Positions 1-13,300 of a stretch of DNA of 64,000 nucleotides are shown here, piece by piece. The DNA comes from Aphrophora alni (lineage: Eukaryota > Arthropoda > Insecta > Hemiptera > Aphrophoridae). The notes under the pieces were generated by a model, which was given only the letters and a program-made list of their open reading frames with translations, searched no databases and was not told the DNA's origin. Position 1 is the first letter of the stretch, and each line of letters opens with the position of its first letter. The DNA lies in contig OY740777.1 in the NCBI GenBank assembly GCA_963513935.1, positions 15,797,092 to 15,861,091 on the forward strand. Reading direction: 5' to 3'. A program made the translations under genes and the position numbers.

Positions 1-1790
1 ATGTAGGTTTTGAGAACCAAAACACATCATACTGATGTTGAGGAAACCAAATCCTCACAAAATTCAGTTTCAAGATTTATTGATAAGAAAACAAAAATTA
101 AATTAAACATTTTCGATATTTTTCGACAGTATCGTTTAAATTTTGCTAAAAGTGAAAATTAATGACCCAAACCAGTGTGCAAAATCACAAATAAATAAAT
201 TAACGTTAATTAATAACTGTCAAAGAATAAAAACAAAATATTGACAGCCTTAAATCAATTTCAATCTAATATAATTTATACTAGATTTTATATAACCTCA
301 TTTATAATAGGTTTTTATAGTAACTTTTTTTTCTTTTTTTTTTTTACTGTTCAGTGACACAAGAATGATCTCGTAAATACTACTGCGGTTTCAAAACCCT
401 AGAGCTTCATCATCAGACCGCACAATTAGTCAATTCCCCAAATGGCATAAAGTTTATAACACATTAAAACACAATTATAACAAAACACAGAAAAATATAG
501 TTTTTATTTTGGCTAAAATACCATTGTGGTGCCACTTGTATACTGGTACCTTCTAGAGTTTTATACCTACCTGTCTTTACGTTTAACATGCGTTTATCCC
601 ACTGTACTCAAACAAATCTTTCAAAATATTTTAAAAATAATTTAACAAAACTTTAATAAGGTTATACCAACTTAATTCCCATAAGAATCTCAAGGGGATA
701 AACTTAGTAATGAATAAAATAAAATATGTTTTTCTTGATCACTAAAATTGTATGAGGTATACTGGGAGAGATAGAATATGTAGCGAATTGAATATTTTGC
801 ACCCCTATTTATAGGCTTCTCTTTATACAGCATTGTCTTACGGGTTGCATACCTTACTGCGAGTCTCATAGTGGATAGATGTCTGGATGGATAGAAATTC
901 TCATTTTTTTCATTCGCAGGTTGCGTTGGTCCTCCAAAAGTCCTGCTGTGATTAGTATTATGGGAATTTTTTAAAAAAATTTTATGCATACGTAGAAAAA
1001 TTTAAATTATGAGTGAAAAAATAGATGTTGAGTTTTTGTCGATATATTAATTTTGAGGACCCCAGAATGGAAAAAGTAGTTTTTTGAAATGTTATCTATT
1101 TGTCGTCTGTCCGTCTGTCTATCTGTTCAAACTACTGAACCAATTTTAATCAAATTTAATAATATGTGAGCATATTTTGGGCATATCTTAAGACCTTTTT
1201 AAATTATTTTTGCTAACTCAAAATTAGGTTAAAAACAAAACATTACATTTTACTCAATATTGGATCAAACGATTTTGACCACGTTTTGCTTTATGGAGAC
1301 AAACATACCTATGGTAGTGATAAAATAAAATCCGTTTCTTGAATAATCGGTATAAAACAAAAAATCGACTCGGTATAATTTCCCAAAAACGACACTACCG
1401 ATTTAATTCAAATTTTTTATCGATCCAAACTCGTGTGTAAAATTATATATAATACAAACACTCCAAATAATTGTCAATTAATAAGAATGATTTACACTGA
1501 CAATTTACTTGAATATTTTCTCAAAGTCGACCTCAAGGGTTCACAGCTACCGAACTGTCACGTTTCATGACACGTTTTGGTTCGTTTTTAGATGTTTTAG
1601 GAAAGAGTGAGTGAGACAGTTTTTTGCAATATTTCCAAATAACTCAGAACTGTACGTCCTAACCTAACCTTGCCTTTGATGTAATAATAAATGATAAATA
1701 AATATTTAAAACACATTTAATATTACCCGTTTTGTAGAATCCTAAAATAAAATCTTAAAAGGTAGAACAAAATAAATAAAAACACATTTT
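1..1790. other. DNA downstream of Mlc1, repeat debris
   Basis: No gene found. Holds a minus-strand hammerhead core at 381-416 and a copy of a dispersed repeat at about 1080-1200 (CCAATTTTAATCAAATTT then TATGTGAGCATATTTTG) that recurs at about 6030, 10.35, 26.05, 43.8 and 55.2 kb. A fragment near 1600 resembles the GAGAAAGTTTGTGCAA repeat seen at about 14.46, 42.4 and 50.7 kb. The open frame at 690-989 (minus) looks like nothing known. Confidence 0.5.
381..416 (-). ncRNA. Hammerhead ribozyme core, canonical CUGAUGA
   Basis: On the minus strand: CTGATGA (416-410), a hairpin with several wobble pairs and a CTAG loop, GAAA (392-389), then C-CGCA-G as a two-pair stem III (with the A-U pair) and a GUA cleavage triplet at 383-381. 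All invariant core bases are present. Stem I next to the core is poor, so activity is uncertain. This type of minimal motif is known from Penelope-like retroelements. Confidence 0.55.
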
Positions 1791-1810
1791 TACATATAGA
1801 TGTTAAATTT

Positions 1811-1816
1811 TTTATT
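1811..1816 (-). terminator. Mlc1: Mlc1 poly(A) signal AATAAA
   Basis: AATAAA on the minus strand, about 85 nt after the Mlc1 stop codon. Cleavage would fall roughly at 1785-1800. No better hexamer lies nearer the stop. Confidence 0.6.
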
Positions 1817-1899
1817 TAAATAAATACAATTTTTAAAGTGGATTTTAAATACTTCAAAATAATTGAAGACTTGTGATTGGTGTTGAGAATGGTAAAAGT

Positions 1900-1955
1900 T
1901 TATTGTGGGATGGTGCTTTCTGGTATTGGTCTTTCGCACATCCTCGCCAGAAACG
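1900..1955 (-). CDS. Mlc1: Mlc1 terminal exon, alternative C-terminus
   Basis: Acceptor ATTTTTTCAG (AG 1957-1956), then in frame [18 protein letters not shown] and stop TAA 1902-1900. The PFLARMC-RP core closely resembles the tail of one Drosophila Mlc1 isoform. When the cassette exon at 5385 is included, this whole exon becomes 3' UTR. The 3' UTR continues below 1900 to a poly(A) signal at 1811. Confidence 0.92.
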
Positions 1956-4900
1956 CTGAAAAAATACACACAAACAGTATATGAGACAATGTAAATTAGT
2001 TTTGTTTATATTATAATTGCGTTGAATTTACTTTCTTTCAGTTGGGACATTACATGACTATGATATTAGTATTACAAGCTCTACTTTCTAAAAAAATGTA
2101 TAAGCGTTTATGATATAAGCTGTTTATTTAGACAGACTTATAAGAAGATGGAGTTTCTCAAAGTTAGAGGATAAATTATATTTTAAAATGTATTGTTACC
2201 ATCGGGGAATATTTTATAAAAATATACTCTACTCTATTTTTTTATTTTTTTTTGAATATCTGAAATAACCAATCCAAAATTTATAATCTTAGTGATGATG
2301 AAGACTTTTATTTTTCTTATAAAACTTTTTTCACTTCCTGAAGGAATTCCGGAAAGGGAAGTAAAATATTTTAATAGGTTAAAAAGATCCTGTGATAATT
2401 CATGAAGGATGGAAGTTATGACAATCCAAAATGCCGGTTAGTCCACGATAAAGAGTTCTGTAAATGCATAATTCGTCGATCAGCTTTTAAGAAACAAATT
2501 ATCGTGATTTAATTTTCTTATTATACGCGTACAGTGCTAATTTGGAAGCCATAATAATAATTTGGAAATATTAAGAGCGAAGAATTTTTTTTAAATGCAT
2601 TTTATACTGTTGTTCAAGTGGGGAAGGTTGTTTACAACAATGACCTGTTAGGACAACTTTCTCTTGGCTCCCTCCATTACAATCAGTTGCTTACAGTCCT
2701 TTGTGTAGTTAGACCTGTGTGTGGTGGTTTTACCCGATCGTGTTTGTATTTAGTCTTAGCTTTGACTGTTCAGGCCCAGTTTTAAGTTCGATTTTTACAC
2801 TTGATAAAGAGAGTTGATTAACATTCCCGAAACGTCGTGTATTAGTTTACACAAATGATGACAAATGTCCGATTAAAGCATATTAATAATATGAACTATA
2901 CATATTATCAAATAAATTTAAAATCAAAATATGTAAATATTTAAATAAAGCCTAAAATTAGCTTCACTTGAGCTATAATCACTTTATCTATGTAAATGGT
3001 ATTTGATTAAAATCAAGCTCCTAATGACGCTCATGTTAAATATAAGGTTGTACATAAAATCAGGTACTTAAGGTGTGAGATATACTGATTTCTTGGACAA
3101 TGATGATTATTTAAAAGTTTAGTAAACTCAGGGGTTCACTATAGTGAGAACGGTTTAGGCAATCCCGAGAGATATTAACTGGATTTACACCTTCCATACA
3201 GTCCTGGGTTAAATACCTTTTTTTCATCTTTCCTATAAGGTCTCTCTTGAACATTTTTTGTTTTCTTCACCCTGATACTATTAGAGTATTTGAAGGCTAG
3301 AAGTCATACTATTTTTCTCTTTTTATACCTGGGTTAAATACCCCTTTTTTATATTTCCTATAAGATCTCTCTTGAATATTTTTGGTTTTATTCACCCTGA
3401 TACTATTAGAGTATTTGAGGGCTAGAAGCCATATGTTTTTTTCTTTTTTTTTTTTTTTTTTTTTTATAAGACGATGATGACTGGAAAGTTTTTCACCTTT
3501 AAATAACAAGTGAAAAAATAAACAGTTTCGAATTAGACGGATGCTCATTAACATAATAGACAATCTACGCGTTTTTATCACTCGTACAATTTATTAATTA
3601 TGATTGAAATTCAAATACATTTTTATATATTATAAAACACCAAAAATAAATTACAATATTTTTTTTTTTTTTTTTTTTTATTGTTATTTTTTTAAACTAC
3701 TGCGGGTTTTTTATGAAAAATAGAAATTTATTTTGCAAGAGCTCTGTTATAAAATTTATCTGATCATAATTTTGAGTTGACGTAATCGATTTCGTTTTTT
3801 TTGCCATTTTTTTTTTCTTATCAATGATGATTCACATGATGTTCCATTTCAGATAATAAAATTAGCCCTCCATGTTAATTTAGCCCTACGGAGAGGATAA
3901 TAATGTTTTCATCCCAAATTACGATACCAAAATTTGAATTTCTTATTCCAAGTATTTACAAAAATAAAGACAGGCTCAGTCATTATTATCATATTGTATA
4001 TATAATTTGAATTTAACTGAAATATTTATATATTTTTATTACGAAATTATGCTAGTACTAAAATTGAAACATAATATTTCATTCTTTGAAAACTTATGAC
4101 TCTAATATAGGTTAATTTTCTCTTTTGTCAAAACATATAACTATTTTGAAAAATTATTTTATAATTACTACATAAATACAAAAAAGTAAAAATTATATTG
4201 GTGTTAATTTATTTTCGCATGTTGAAAATTACAAAACGATAAATTTACAAAAGATTTACTATATAAATTTAATTTTAATTTACCATGTTAAAATAATTTA
4301 GTATATTATTTTAGTTACCATAATATTTTTTTTAAGTTAGTATACAGATATTTTTTTATTTAAAATTGTTTAAAATGTAATTTACATAAAACACGGTTAA
4401 CAAATATTTAACATTAAAGTTATTAACAAAAAACAATATTTTTTTATTATTAGTATTTAGCAGATTATTTATACATATGCATAAACGGCAGTTAAAACAA
4501 TTCTCTTGTTATTGAAGCTTAACAATATAGACCAACATGTAATAATGAAAGCAGTAATAAATAAATTAGTTTAGAATTTAATCAAAATCAAAATATAAAG
4601 CACAATTTAGTTTTATGTAAAGCTTGTTTGAAAATTATAAGATTTGTTGTTATTTGTATAAATGTGGTAATTTTGTTTAAATAACAGGTTTATTAGTGTA
4701 TTCATGTATGGTAATTTACATTTCAAAGTTAAAATTTGTGTTACAGAAGTTATTAGTTTTTATTTTTTAAATGTTATATTTTTAACGATATTAAAACAAA
4801 ATAAGTAATATTTGAATTTGAGGATGAATAAAAAGTTGATAGCTTTGGTGTTTGAAGCGAAAATGTATTGTGAGTTTAGATTAAAGAATATAACAGAAAA

Positions 4901-7196
4901 ATGTGAATTGAAAATTAAATTTTGAATATTGCAAATTTAAAATATAAAAGCTGAAAATGAAGAAAATATATTTAGAAAGGCATTTTGACAAAATGAGCAA
5001 AATCAGAATTGATTTTACACTTAAAGGTTAATACATGTTAAATATTATTACAAATAATTATCTTCAATTGACGTTCACAAACGTCTTTTAAATGAAGACG
5101 TACACATATACAGAATAAATTGACGTGCTGTTCAAAAAGGAATAACTCCATTGTAATATGTAAAAAGAAATTATTAAAAACGTAAAAAAAACATTATATT
5201 TTTAAATACAATGAAGATATTCCTGACACATAAAAACCAATCAAAATATAAAATGAAAAGCACCATAAATTATTTTCAAAACATCTCTTTATTTCTTCTT
5301 TTTTTTTTATAGACTTACGAGTAGATATTTTTTAAAGTACGATCCTTCTACCATGAATCCTTGACCATGAATTTCTTGACGAAGGCTGTAAAACAGTTCA
5401 AGGAGCAAAAGGGCGTAAATGCAAAACCAAAAACACTACTCAAAATTGCAAAACAAAACATTGGTAATAGCTACAATTAAAAATAAGGGTAAAATGAAGG
5501 AATATCTTATGTCTAATAAAAATTATTTGTAATGATCAATATTGAAATTAAATTTAAAATTGGGCCCTTAGAGGCTAAACCTTTTTATTAAAACCGTCGA
5601 TTTGATTATAATCGATTTTTATAAAATAAAAACTTTAACTATCATGCCAATTTCTATTTTTATATAAATAACTCACAAAAAGGCACTTTTTTATACACGG
5701 TGACCAATAAGTATTTTACATTTTTTAGGTATTTTACTGGAAAAAGTTTGTCGCTGTATTTTTGTCTTCTTTAATAAAACAATAACAAACTTTGACAATA
5801 TTAAAATACAATGTTTTTTTTATCAATTCACTATAAAATAAGCTTTTTGTTCTAAAAATAGAAATATTTTTCTTTAAGGATTAATTGAAAAATACATGTT
5901 TTTATACATGACTTAAATTTAAAATTAAATAGTACTTTGAGTAAAGTACACAAATGATTTATAAAAAATTGATTGTAATTTATTCATACTATTATATAAT
6001 TCCTTAAGATCAAACAATTGTGTTTTAGAACGATGTCTGTCGGTCGTCTATAGCCCAATAGATTGGAACGATTTTGATCAAATTTAGTATGTGAGCATGT
6101 ATTGGCTATGTATAAAGCATCTGAACGTCTTTGCTTTCTTTCTTTGTTTTCCATTTTTTTAAACAGTAAATTATCGCCAGATTTAACTGTCAGATGACGG
6201 AAGAGCTTCCACGTAAGTACATTCAAATTTCAGGTGCATGTACTTCCAAAATAAAGCAAATTGTTTCCCGCAACACTTCATCCAAAATATTGAAACTTAA
6301 CGTCATTTTAAAGATAACTTAATTCCAAATGAGGTGGATTTTTTGACATCTGCAAATATTTAAAGATTTTTCTATATTTTAACTCAAATTATTGTCAAAA
6401 TAAATTAAAAGTTAAACGACGACCATGTTTTTACCTTCAAATTTTAAAACAGCAAGTACATAATTTTGTTATCATTACTTTTGTGTAGCCTGTGCAATCG
6501 CTCTACATTGTTCTTATACAATATTTGGACCAGGTTTAGTCAGCAGCGTTTTTCTTCTTTTCATATATAAATGTCATTAGGTAATACTGGCAATTTAAAA
6601 TTTATATGTTATACGAGTGATAATTTTCCATAACATTTTGATAAGAAAACCGTAACAATCACATATCACTGCAAGGATCAATTTCGTCCAAAAAACCGTT
6701 AAAAATAAAACCTTTTATTCACGTATTTGAAATTTTAAAATCTAGAAAAGTTAAAAAAAACAAATTCGTTCATTACTTAAATAAGATATTCCTTCCAAAA
6801 ACTAGGGCGTTGCATACTTCAGCAACTTTAAAAAAACTAGTGAATGCAAAAGATAGCAAACAAAATTACATCAACAGGTAAAACCAATTGTTCTACCAAA
6901 ATTACAACAAAAGGTACCAAATAAATTAATACTACTTGGATAAATAATGTATTAGGTATCAAAAATAAAGGGGGAAAACAAAATTACTGTAACTTAATTA
7001 GGACAAAAATGACTGCAAATCTACATAGGAAAAATATGCAATAAAAACAGTAATACAAGCTTGATTTCTAATGTTACTGAAACAATTCAATATTATTATA
7101 CTTGTTAATTTGTGACAAACACACATACATTTCTCTCACCCTCTCTCTTTAGGGTTAACAACTAGAGAGGACCTTAAACTTTGCCACCTAAATAAA

Positions 7197-7231
<35 letters not shown>

Positions 7232-7317
7232 GGGGGGAGGGTTAAATATCTCCCTTCTCTTTAGAGTTAAGGATAAAGAGTACCTGTTGGTCCTAGCTTT
7301 GCCCCTTAAATAAACCC

Positions 7318-7389
<72 letters not shown>

Positions 7390-10300
7390 TTCTCACTTAT
7401 TTACTAAAAAGAACTTGGTGGTCCTGGTCCCAACTTTTCCCTTAAATAAAGTCATTTATTTTTCTCTCTTTTTGGAGATAAGTGGTAAAAACTAGCCTCT
7501 AAAATAAAGTTTTCTTATTTATTGAAACTAAAAGAGAGAACGTGAATCCTTATATCACCCCTTAAAAAAGCCTTTCTCTCTCTCCCTCTCTCCCTTATTC
7601 TCTCCCTCTCTCCCTCCCTCCCTTCCTCCTTCTTCCACCTCTCTCTCTGTCTCTCCTCCTCTCTCTATTTTGAAGGCGTTATAAGAAAATGAGGACCTGA
7701 ACTTCTACTTTGCTCCAAAATAATCTCTTTATCCAACATTTAATCTCTCTCTTTCTACAAAATTAGTTTTATTAGAATACATTATAAAAATTAAATTATT
7801 AAAGTTTAAATTATAACGATGTTATTTAGTTTTAATTAATTGTATCTTTTATTTACATATTTCCATAATTTAAATATTAGTAGTTGACATTTGTAAATTT
7901 TTTCATGATTTTATAACAAATATCCACTGACAATGTTCGTAATTATTAAATATTAACAATGCCTTGTTCAAATTTTAATTAAATTTGATGACATTTTATT
8001 TCAGTTGTTAAATAATTAAATCTGGAAAGAAATTCCAGTCGGTTTAAAAACAAAAGAAAATAAATCAATGAAACATGTTTAAATTTGGAAAAGAAAAAAA
8101 AATTAATTGAAAAACATTATCGAATGTTCTTCATATACAGAGTGTCCAGGAAGTAAAGTAGTAAGCTTTGAGAAGTGGTTCAGGACTTTAAAATAATGAA
8201 AACAATACTTATGAACATTTGTTCATAATTGCTTCGTTTTCTATCTGTCAGTCTTTCTTTCAAAAATAAGACATAACTGCAGAACGGATTAATACCCTGG
8301 TTTGAAGAATATTTTATGCTATTAATTTACAGTGTAGTATTAGCTTATTTTTCACTTAACAGTTTCAAAATGGCGTCCAGTTAAACTATTGATATCAACT
8401 ATTGAAACTCGAAAACCGTTGACTTTACAAAATATTTATAAGATACAAATGTTAATAAAAGGGGGTAGGGAATAAACATAACTTTTGGTTAAAAATTATA
8501 AAAATATTTATTATTGGTCAAAGTTTTAAGAAACTCATTTTAATATACTGGGTCTTCCAAAAGTAAGTTAAAATTGAGAAAGGTTATGGTTTCGTTTTCG
8601 TTCTTCAATCCTCGAGAAAAACTCTTTATTTTAAGCAGATATAATTGGGGTTTTATTAAAATATCAGCTGTTATTTTCATTGTTATTTATTTGTCGCCAT
8701 AACAACGAGTTTTCTCATTTTTAATTAATTTCAAACACAGGAATCTAGTAGGTGATAAACTTATAGACCAATTAATTGATTTATTTTAATCCATCTAGAC
8801 TATACTTTTAGAAACAATCATTGATTCAGTGTTATTATGAATGTGAACGGAGTTTATCAGACGGGTTAAGAAAGTTTCGTACTCGAAACAGTTTGAGGAA
8901 TGGACCGTGCAATGTAGTCGCTTATAGAAGCTTGTTAGTAAGTTTGAAATCCCGGAGTCCGTTGGAGACATCAAGAGGCCAAGATCAATCGTAAGAACTG
9001 AAAGAAGCGATTATTTAAAACGTACCTGAGATAAATGTCAACATGTTAAGAAATACCACGAATAGCATAGAGAAAAGACTATTGCTTCTCCAGGGAAAAA
9101 ATGGCGTTCACTTCGAACACCTTTCTTAATAACCCCAACAATAAAGAATTTTCGTTAAATTTTAGTTTTTTAAAATTATTATTCCAAAAAGAAAAATGTA
9201 CTTTATTTTGTTCTATGATAAAAACGAATAAACTATAGTCAATTAAAGTTTTGACTTTTGACAGGCCCGATAGTTTAAAACGATGAGTTAGATATTGACG
9301 TCAGATTTTGAGTATCTGTTCCCAACAATTTAAAAATAATCAAAAGTTTTAAATATTGTTTTTACTTATTAATTTTTTTATCCTTTTATATATCTATATT
9401 TTTTCAATCTTGCGAGTTTGAATTTGACGTAAGTTTGTACGAATTACATATATATTTGTAAATCTAAAATTAAAAAATTTCTTTTAACCGATTTTGTTTA
9501 TATACGTGATGATAACGTGCTGAAAATAAGCAATTTGAAAGTCTTGTTATAGCTACTTCAGTTCCCCCACTACCTATTTTTCCCCTTTTTTACTTAACGT
9601 GTTTACTTTAAGTCTGTTATGATTAATTAAAACGGGAATAAAACATGGAAAATCGAAAAACGCCCCGCCAACAAACCGAGCTCGAACCCGCGAAACCTTT
9701 GACGGTTCACTAGTCCGAACTTGGCGAGATAAGGGCGAGTTCTGCCAACTGCTATACAGTTCCACGGTTTCTATTGTTATTTAGACAATGTATAATGTAC
9801 TATTAATTCTACTTGGGTGGGGAAGGGTGAAAATCAAGACGTACAACTTTACTAAAACTTTGTCTTTCTGTCAGAAACGCCGCAAATACTCACGGACATA
9901 ATTGACGAAACCATCTTCATCTTCGGGGTCTAAGCAATCCTTGATTACTTCTTCGGCTTCTTTATCTGATAATCTTTCTCCTGTAAACAAATAATGCAAA
10001 ATTGAAAAATATTTGAATTTAAACAAAACTCCATAAAGGAAGTATCCATATTGAGGTTTCCATACAAAGAAAAACCAACCAGTGAAATTAAAAAGTGAAA
10101 AATATTTTAATAAGACCTAACCTTACATCCATTGAACCATAAATACAGCCTCGGAGTAATCGTAAAGCACTGCACATACGAGGTACGACAGACAGAAGTT
10201 TTTCCAAAAAACCGTTTTTGACTTTAGTGACCTTAAAACTGATAAATCGTCAAAAAACTATACTTCGATTTTTTGACCACTTACGTAACTCTATGCTTCT

Positions 10301-13300
10301 ATATGACAAAATGAAAATTGTTTTTATGATGATCATCCTTACAGTGCGCTACAACCAAAACGGGTGGACGAATTTTGATCAAATTTTGTACGTAGACTAA
10401 TTTTTGTCACTTTTTGACGCCCCAACCTAATCTACCAAAATGGGTAGACTTATTTAGATAAAATTTGGCTCATGAGCTAATTTGTGCCCTATTTTGACAC
10501 GTTTTAACGCCCTAACATAACATACCAAAACGGGTGGACATATTTTGATCAATTTGTTTTTAAAGGGGTTAATTTTTGTCACATTTTAAGACGTTTTGAC
10601 GCGACGGGTGGACGTATTTTGATCAAATTTGGTCCTTGGGCTAATTTTTGCCACATTTTGACACGTTTTGACGTAAAAAAACGAGAGGTTACTTAAGAGG
10701 TTTTTCGTCTTTTAAACAACAAGGAAAAAGTACAATAGTTACCAAGAGCTTGCAGAATGTGGCTCAATTCAGCTCCCATCATGGTTCCATTTTCCTGCTT
10801 GTCATAAAGTTTCAGACATTCAATAAAGTCCTCATAGACTCCTGTGTCCTTGTTCTTCTTGGCGTCGCTGAAGATGGGCAGGAATTCGTCTAACTTCAAA
10901 ATCTTCTCTCCTGTAACAAAGTATGTTCTCGTTATTCAAGACTGTGAATTAAAAGCATTTCGTTTTTAGAGGGAAAATGTATAAAATATCAAGTCTGAAA
11001 ACTTAGTAGACGGTGATTGTATATATTTCTAGCATTTACCAAATAGTATTTGCTTTATAAATTATACTAGTTTATACGACTAAATTGTTCAAATAATTTG
11101 TTTGTTTAAAAAAAGTTTAATGATAGAAATAATCTGTTAACAAATTTAAAGAAAATTGGACAAATATTCCCATCGTAATTGTACCGAAAATTGTACAAAA
11201 CGTATTTAAAACCCATTCAAAATCTGTTCTCGGATTGTATCACATTTCTCATTTCAAGGTCAGGATATTACCATAATGTAAACCATTTGGTACCTTGGTA
11301 GTTCGCATTACTTACCAACGTTCGACAATAACACATAATTCAATCATTTTCTAATAAACTTTAATTTATAATTATTTAACATAAGTGCAATCGTATAGCT
11401 TAGCATCGATTTTTATAATATACAGAATGATCCCCCTTAAAAGAGCTCCGGGACTAATAATTTATTCAAATTAGATTATACCTGTATGTACAATTATTTT
11501 ACTAATATCAGTCATTGTTGTACACTATTTTGTGTTGGCTAGCCTGGATCAGCTGATTTTATTTGATTACTTCAGCTTGTTAATGTAATTGTTATTCAAA
11601 TACAGAACATCAATTTGTGTAGTTTTGGTCTAATAGTGGATTTAAAAATGCGTACTACCGTACAAGAACGTGTGTGTATTGTCATAAACTTTAATAAATA
11701 TAGGATTTACAAACAGTGCAGAGAAGCATTTCTTGTAAAATTTGGTAAAGAAGCTACAGTGAAAATTATTATTCAGAAACTTATTAAGCAGTTTCGATAT
11801 ATTGGCTCCGTAATGGACAAAACACGTGAAGGGAATAAATTTGTTTTAAAGGAACAGTAGTTACAAAACATTGAAGCTCTTCTGTGAAGCATTTAACTTT
11901 TATTTCTCCTTTTCAATGTTGTTCTGTGTACAGTAATTATTTTCTGCTACGTCTTGGTTTTTTAATATTGTAGTTTGTTAAGTAGCCACGTTTGGTTTAC
12001 GCTGATTTATTAAATTTATTAAAACATCTAGGGAGCGAAGTTTGCTGTAGGACAATTGACTGTTTTCAATTACTATAGCTTAGAAATGTTTTCCACACTT
12101 GGTCATATAAAATATAGTTAGGTATTACTTTAAAATTTTGATTTTCTACAACTGATAGGTTGAATGTTTATGAACAAATACGACTTAATAAATCATTTTA
12201 TCTCTATATATTTTTTTTTAATTGCAAGACTAGAGACTTATGCTCAATTTCGTTTTTGTACCCTTAAACAAATAACGTGTTTTTCATTTTTTGCATATCC
12301 TTCATTTCTACAGACTAAAGGAAACTTTGACTCACAGGAACTTGACTTACCTTTCCTCTTGGTTCCTCCTAACTTCTCAACAAAAGATTGTGTTGGGTTG
12401 AGACCAAGAGACCTGAGGACATCTCCGAGCTGGGTGGCATCGATGGTACCATTGCCAATTTTATCGTAGATGGAGAACGCAAATTGTGCTCCTGAGTAAT
12501 CAAAAAACATTTTAATTAGTTGTAAGACTTAAATTTACTAGTCTATTTAACAAAATAAATAACTGAGGGAGAGTCTTGAGTGCCATAATCCCAACGCTTG
12601 CTGCGCTCGTATTTTCAATTCATATTAGGATGAAAGTAGAAATTTAAACATAAGTAACTTAATAAAATATAGAGGTATTGTCAAAAACTAAATTAATAAA
12701 TATTTTTGTTTGTATTAATCTTAGTTGTGACATTTTATAAATTATAAAATATGTTAACATTTTTCGTAAACCATTACATCATAAGAACAGAAGTTGCTTT
12801 TTGATTTTTAATGAAAAAAAGGACCATTCTAATTTTAGTATCTCAATTCCAAAGCTTTCTGAAGGTCATAATTTCATGTCTAGTTTTTCCAACAGAAAAA
12901 GTGGTTTTTAGAAGTTTGTCTGTCATCTTTTCAATGTTCTACTTGTCGAATGAGTCCAATATTTTATAACATTTGGAACGTTGGTACGTTTGGACATATC
13001 TCGTGGCTGTTTTGGTGATAAATCAATCTTAGGAATACCTGTCATAAAATTAAACACTTTTTTTTCAAAACCAGCTCAAACGATTATGATAAAATTGTAA
13101 CCTATAAGACTTAAATACAACTAATTTACCTTAACTAATAAAATCTTAATTTAATTATCGGTAAAATAAAAACGTCAAGTTTGTGCTAGAATCACACGAC
13201 TTAGGGACAGTTATTTAGGACAGTTATCTAGGGACAGTTATATAGGGACAGCTATCTAGGGATAGTAATATAGAGACAGTTATTTTTATAAAGTCTTTAA

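Noticed and set aside
4940..4975. Minus-strand TTTTCAG acceptor followed by C-CTTTTATATTT-TAA, a possible Mlc1 tail PFIF
   Set aside because: Phase fits but only four codons, no resemblance to known tails, and the exon at 5385 fits far better.
7136..7396. 86-codon Arg-Glu repeat frame, minus strand
   Set aside because: Translation of the (CT)n microsatellite.
9664..9771. True tRNA gene
   Set aside because: A and B boxes are recognisable, but no acceptor stem closes and no anticodon arm can be drawn; a SINE head is more likely.
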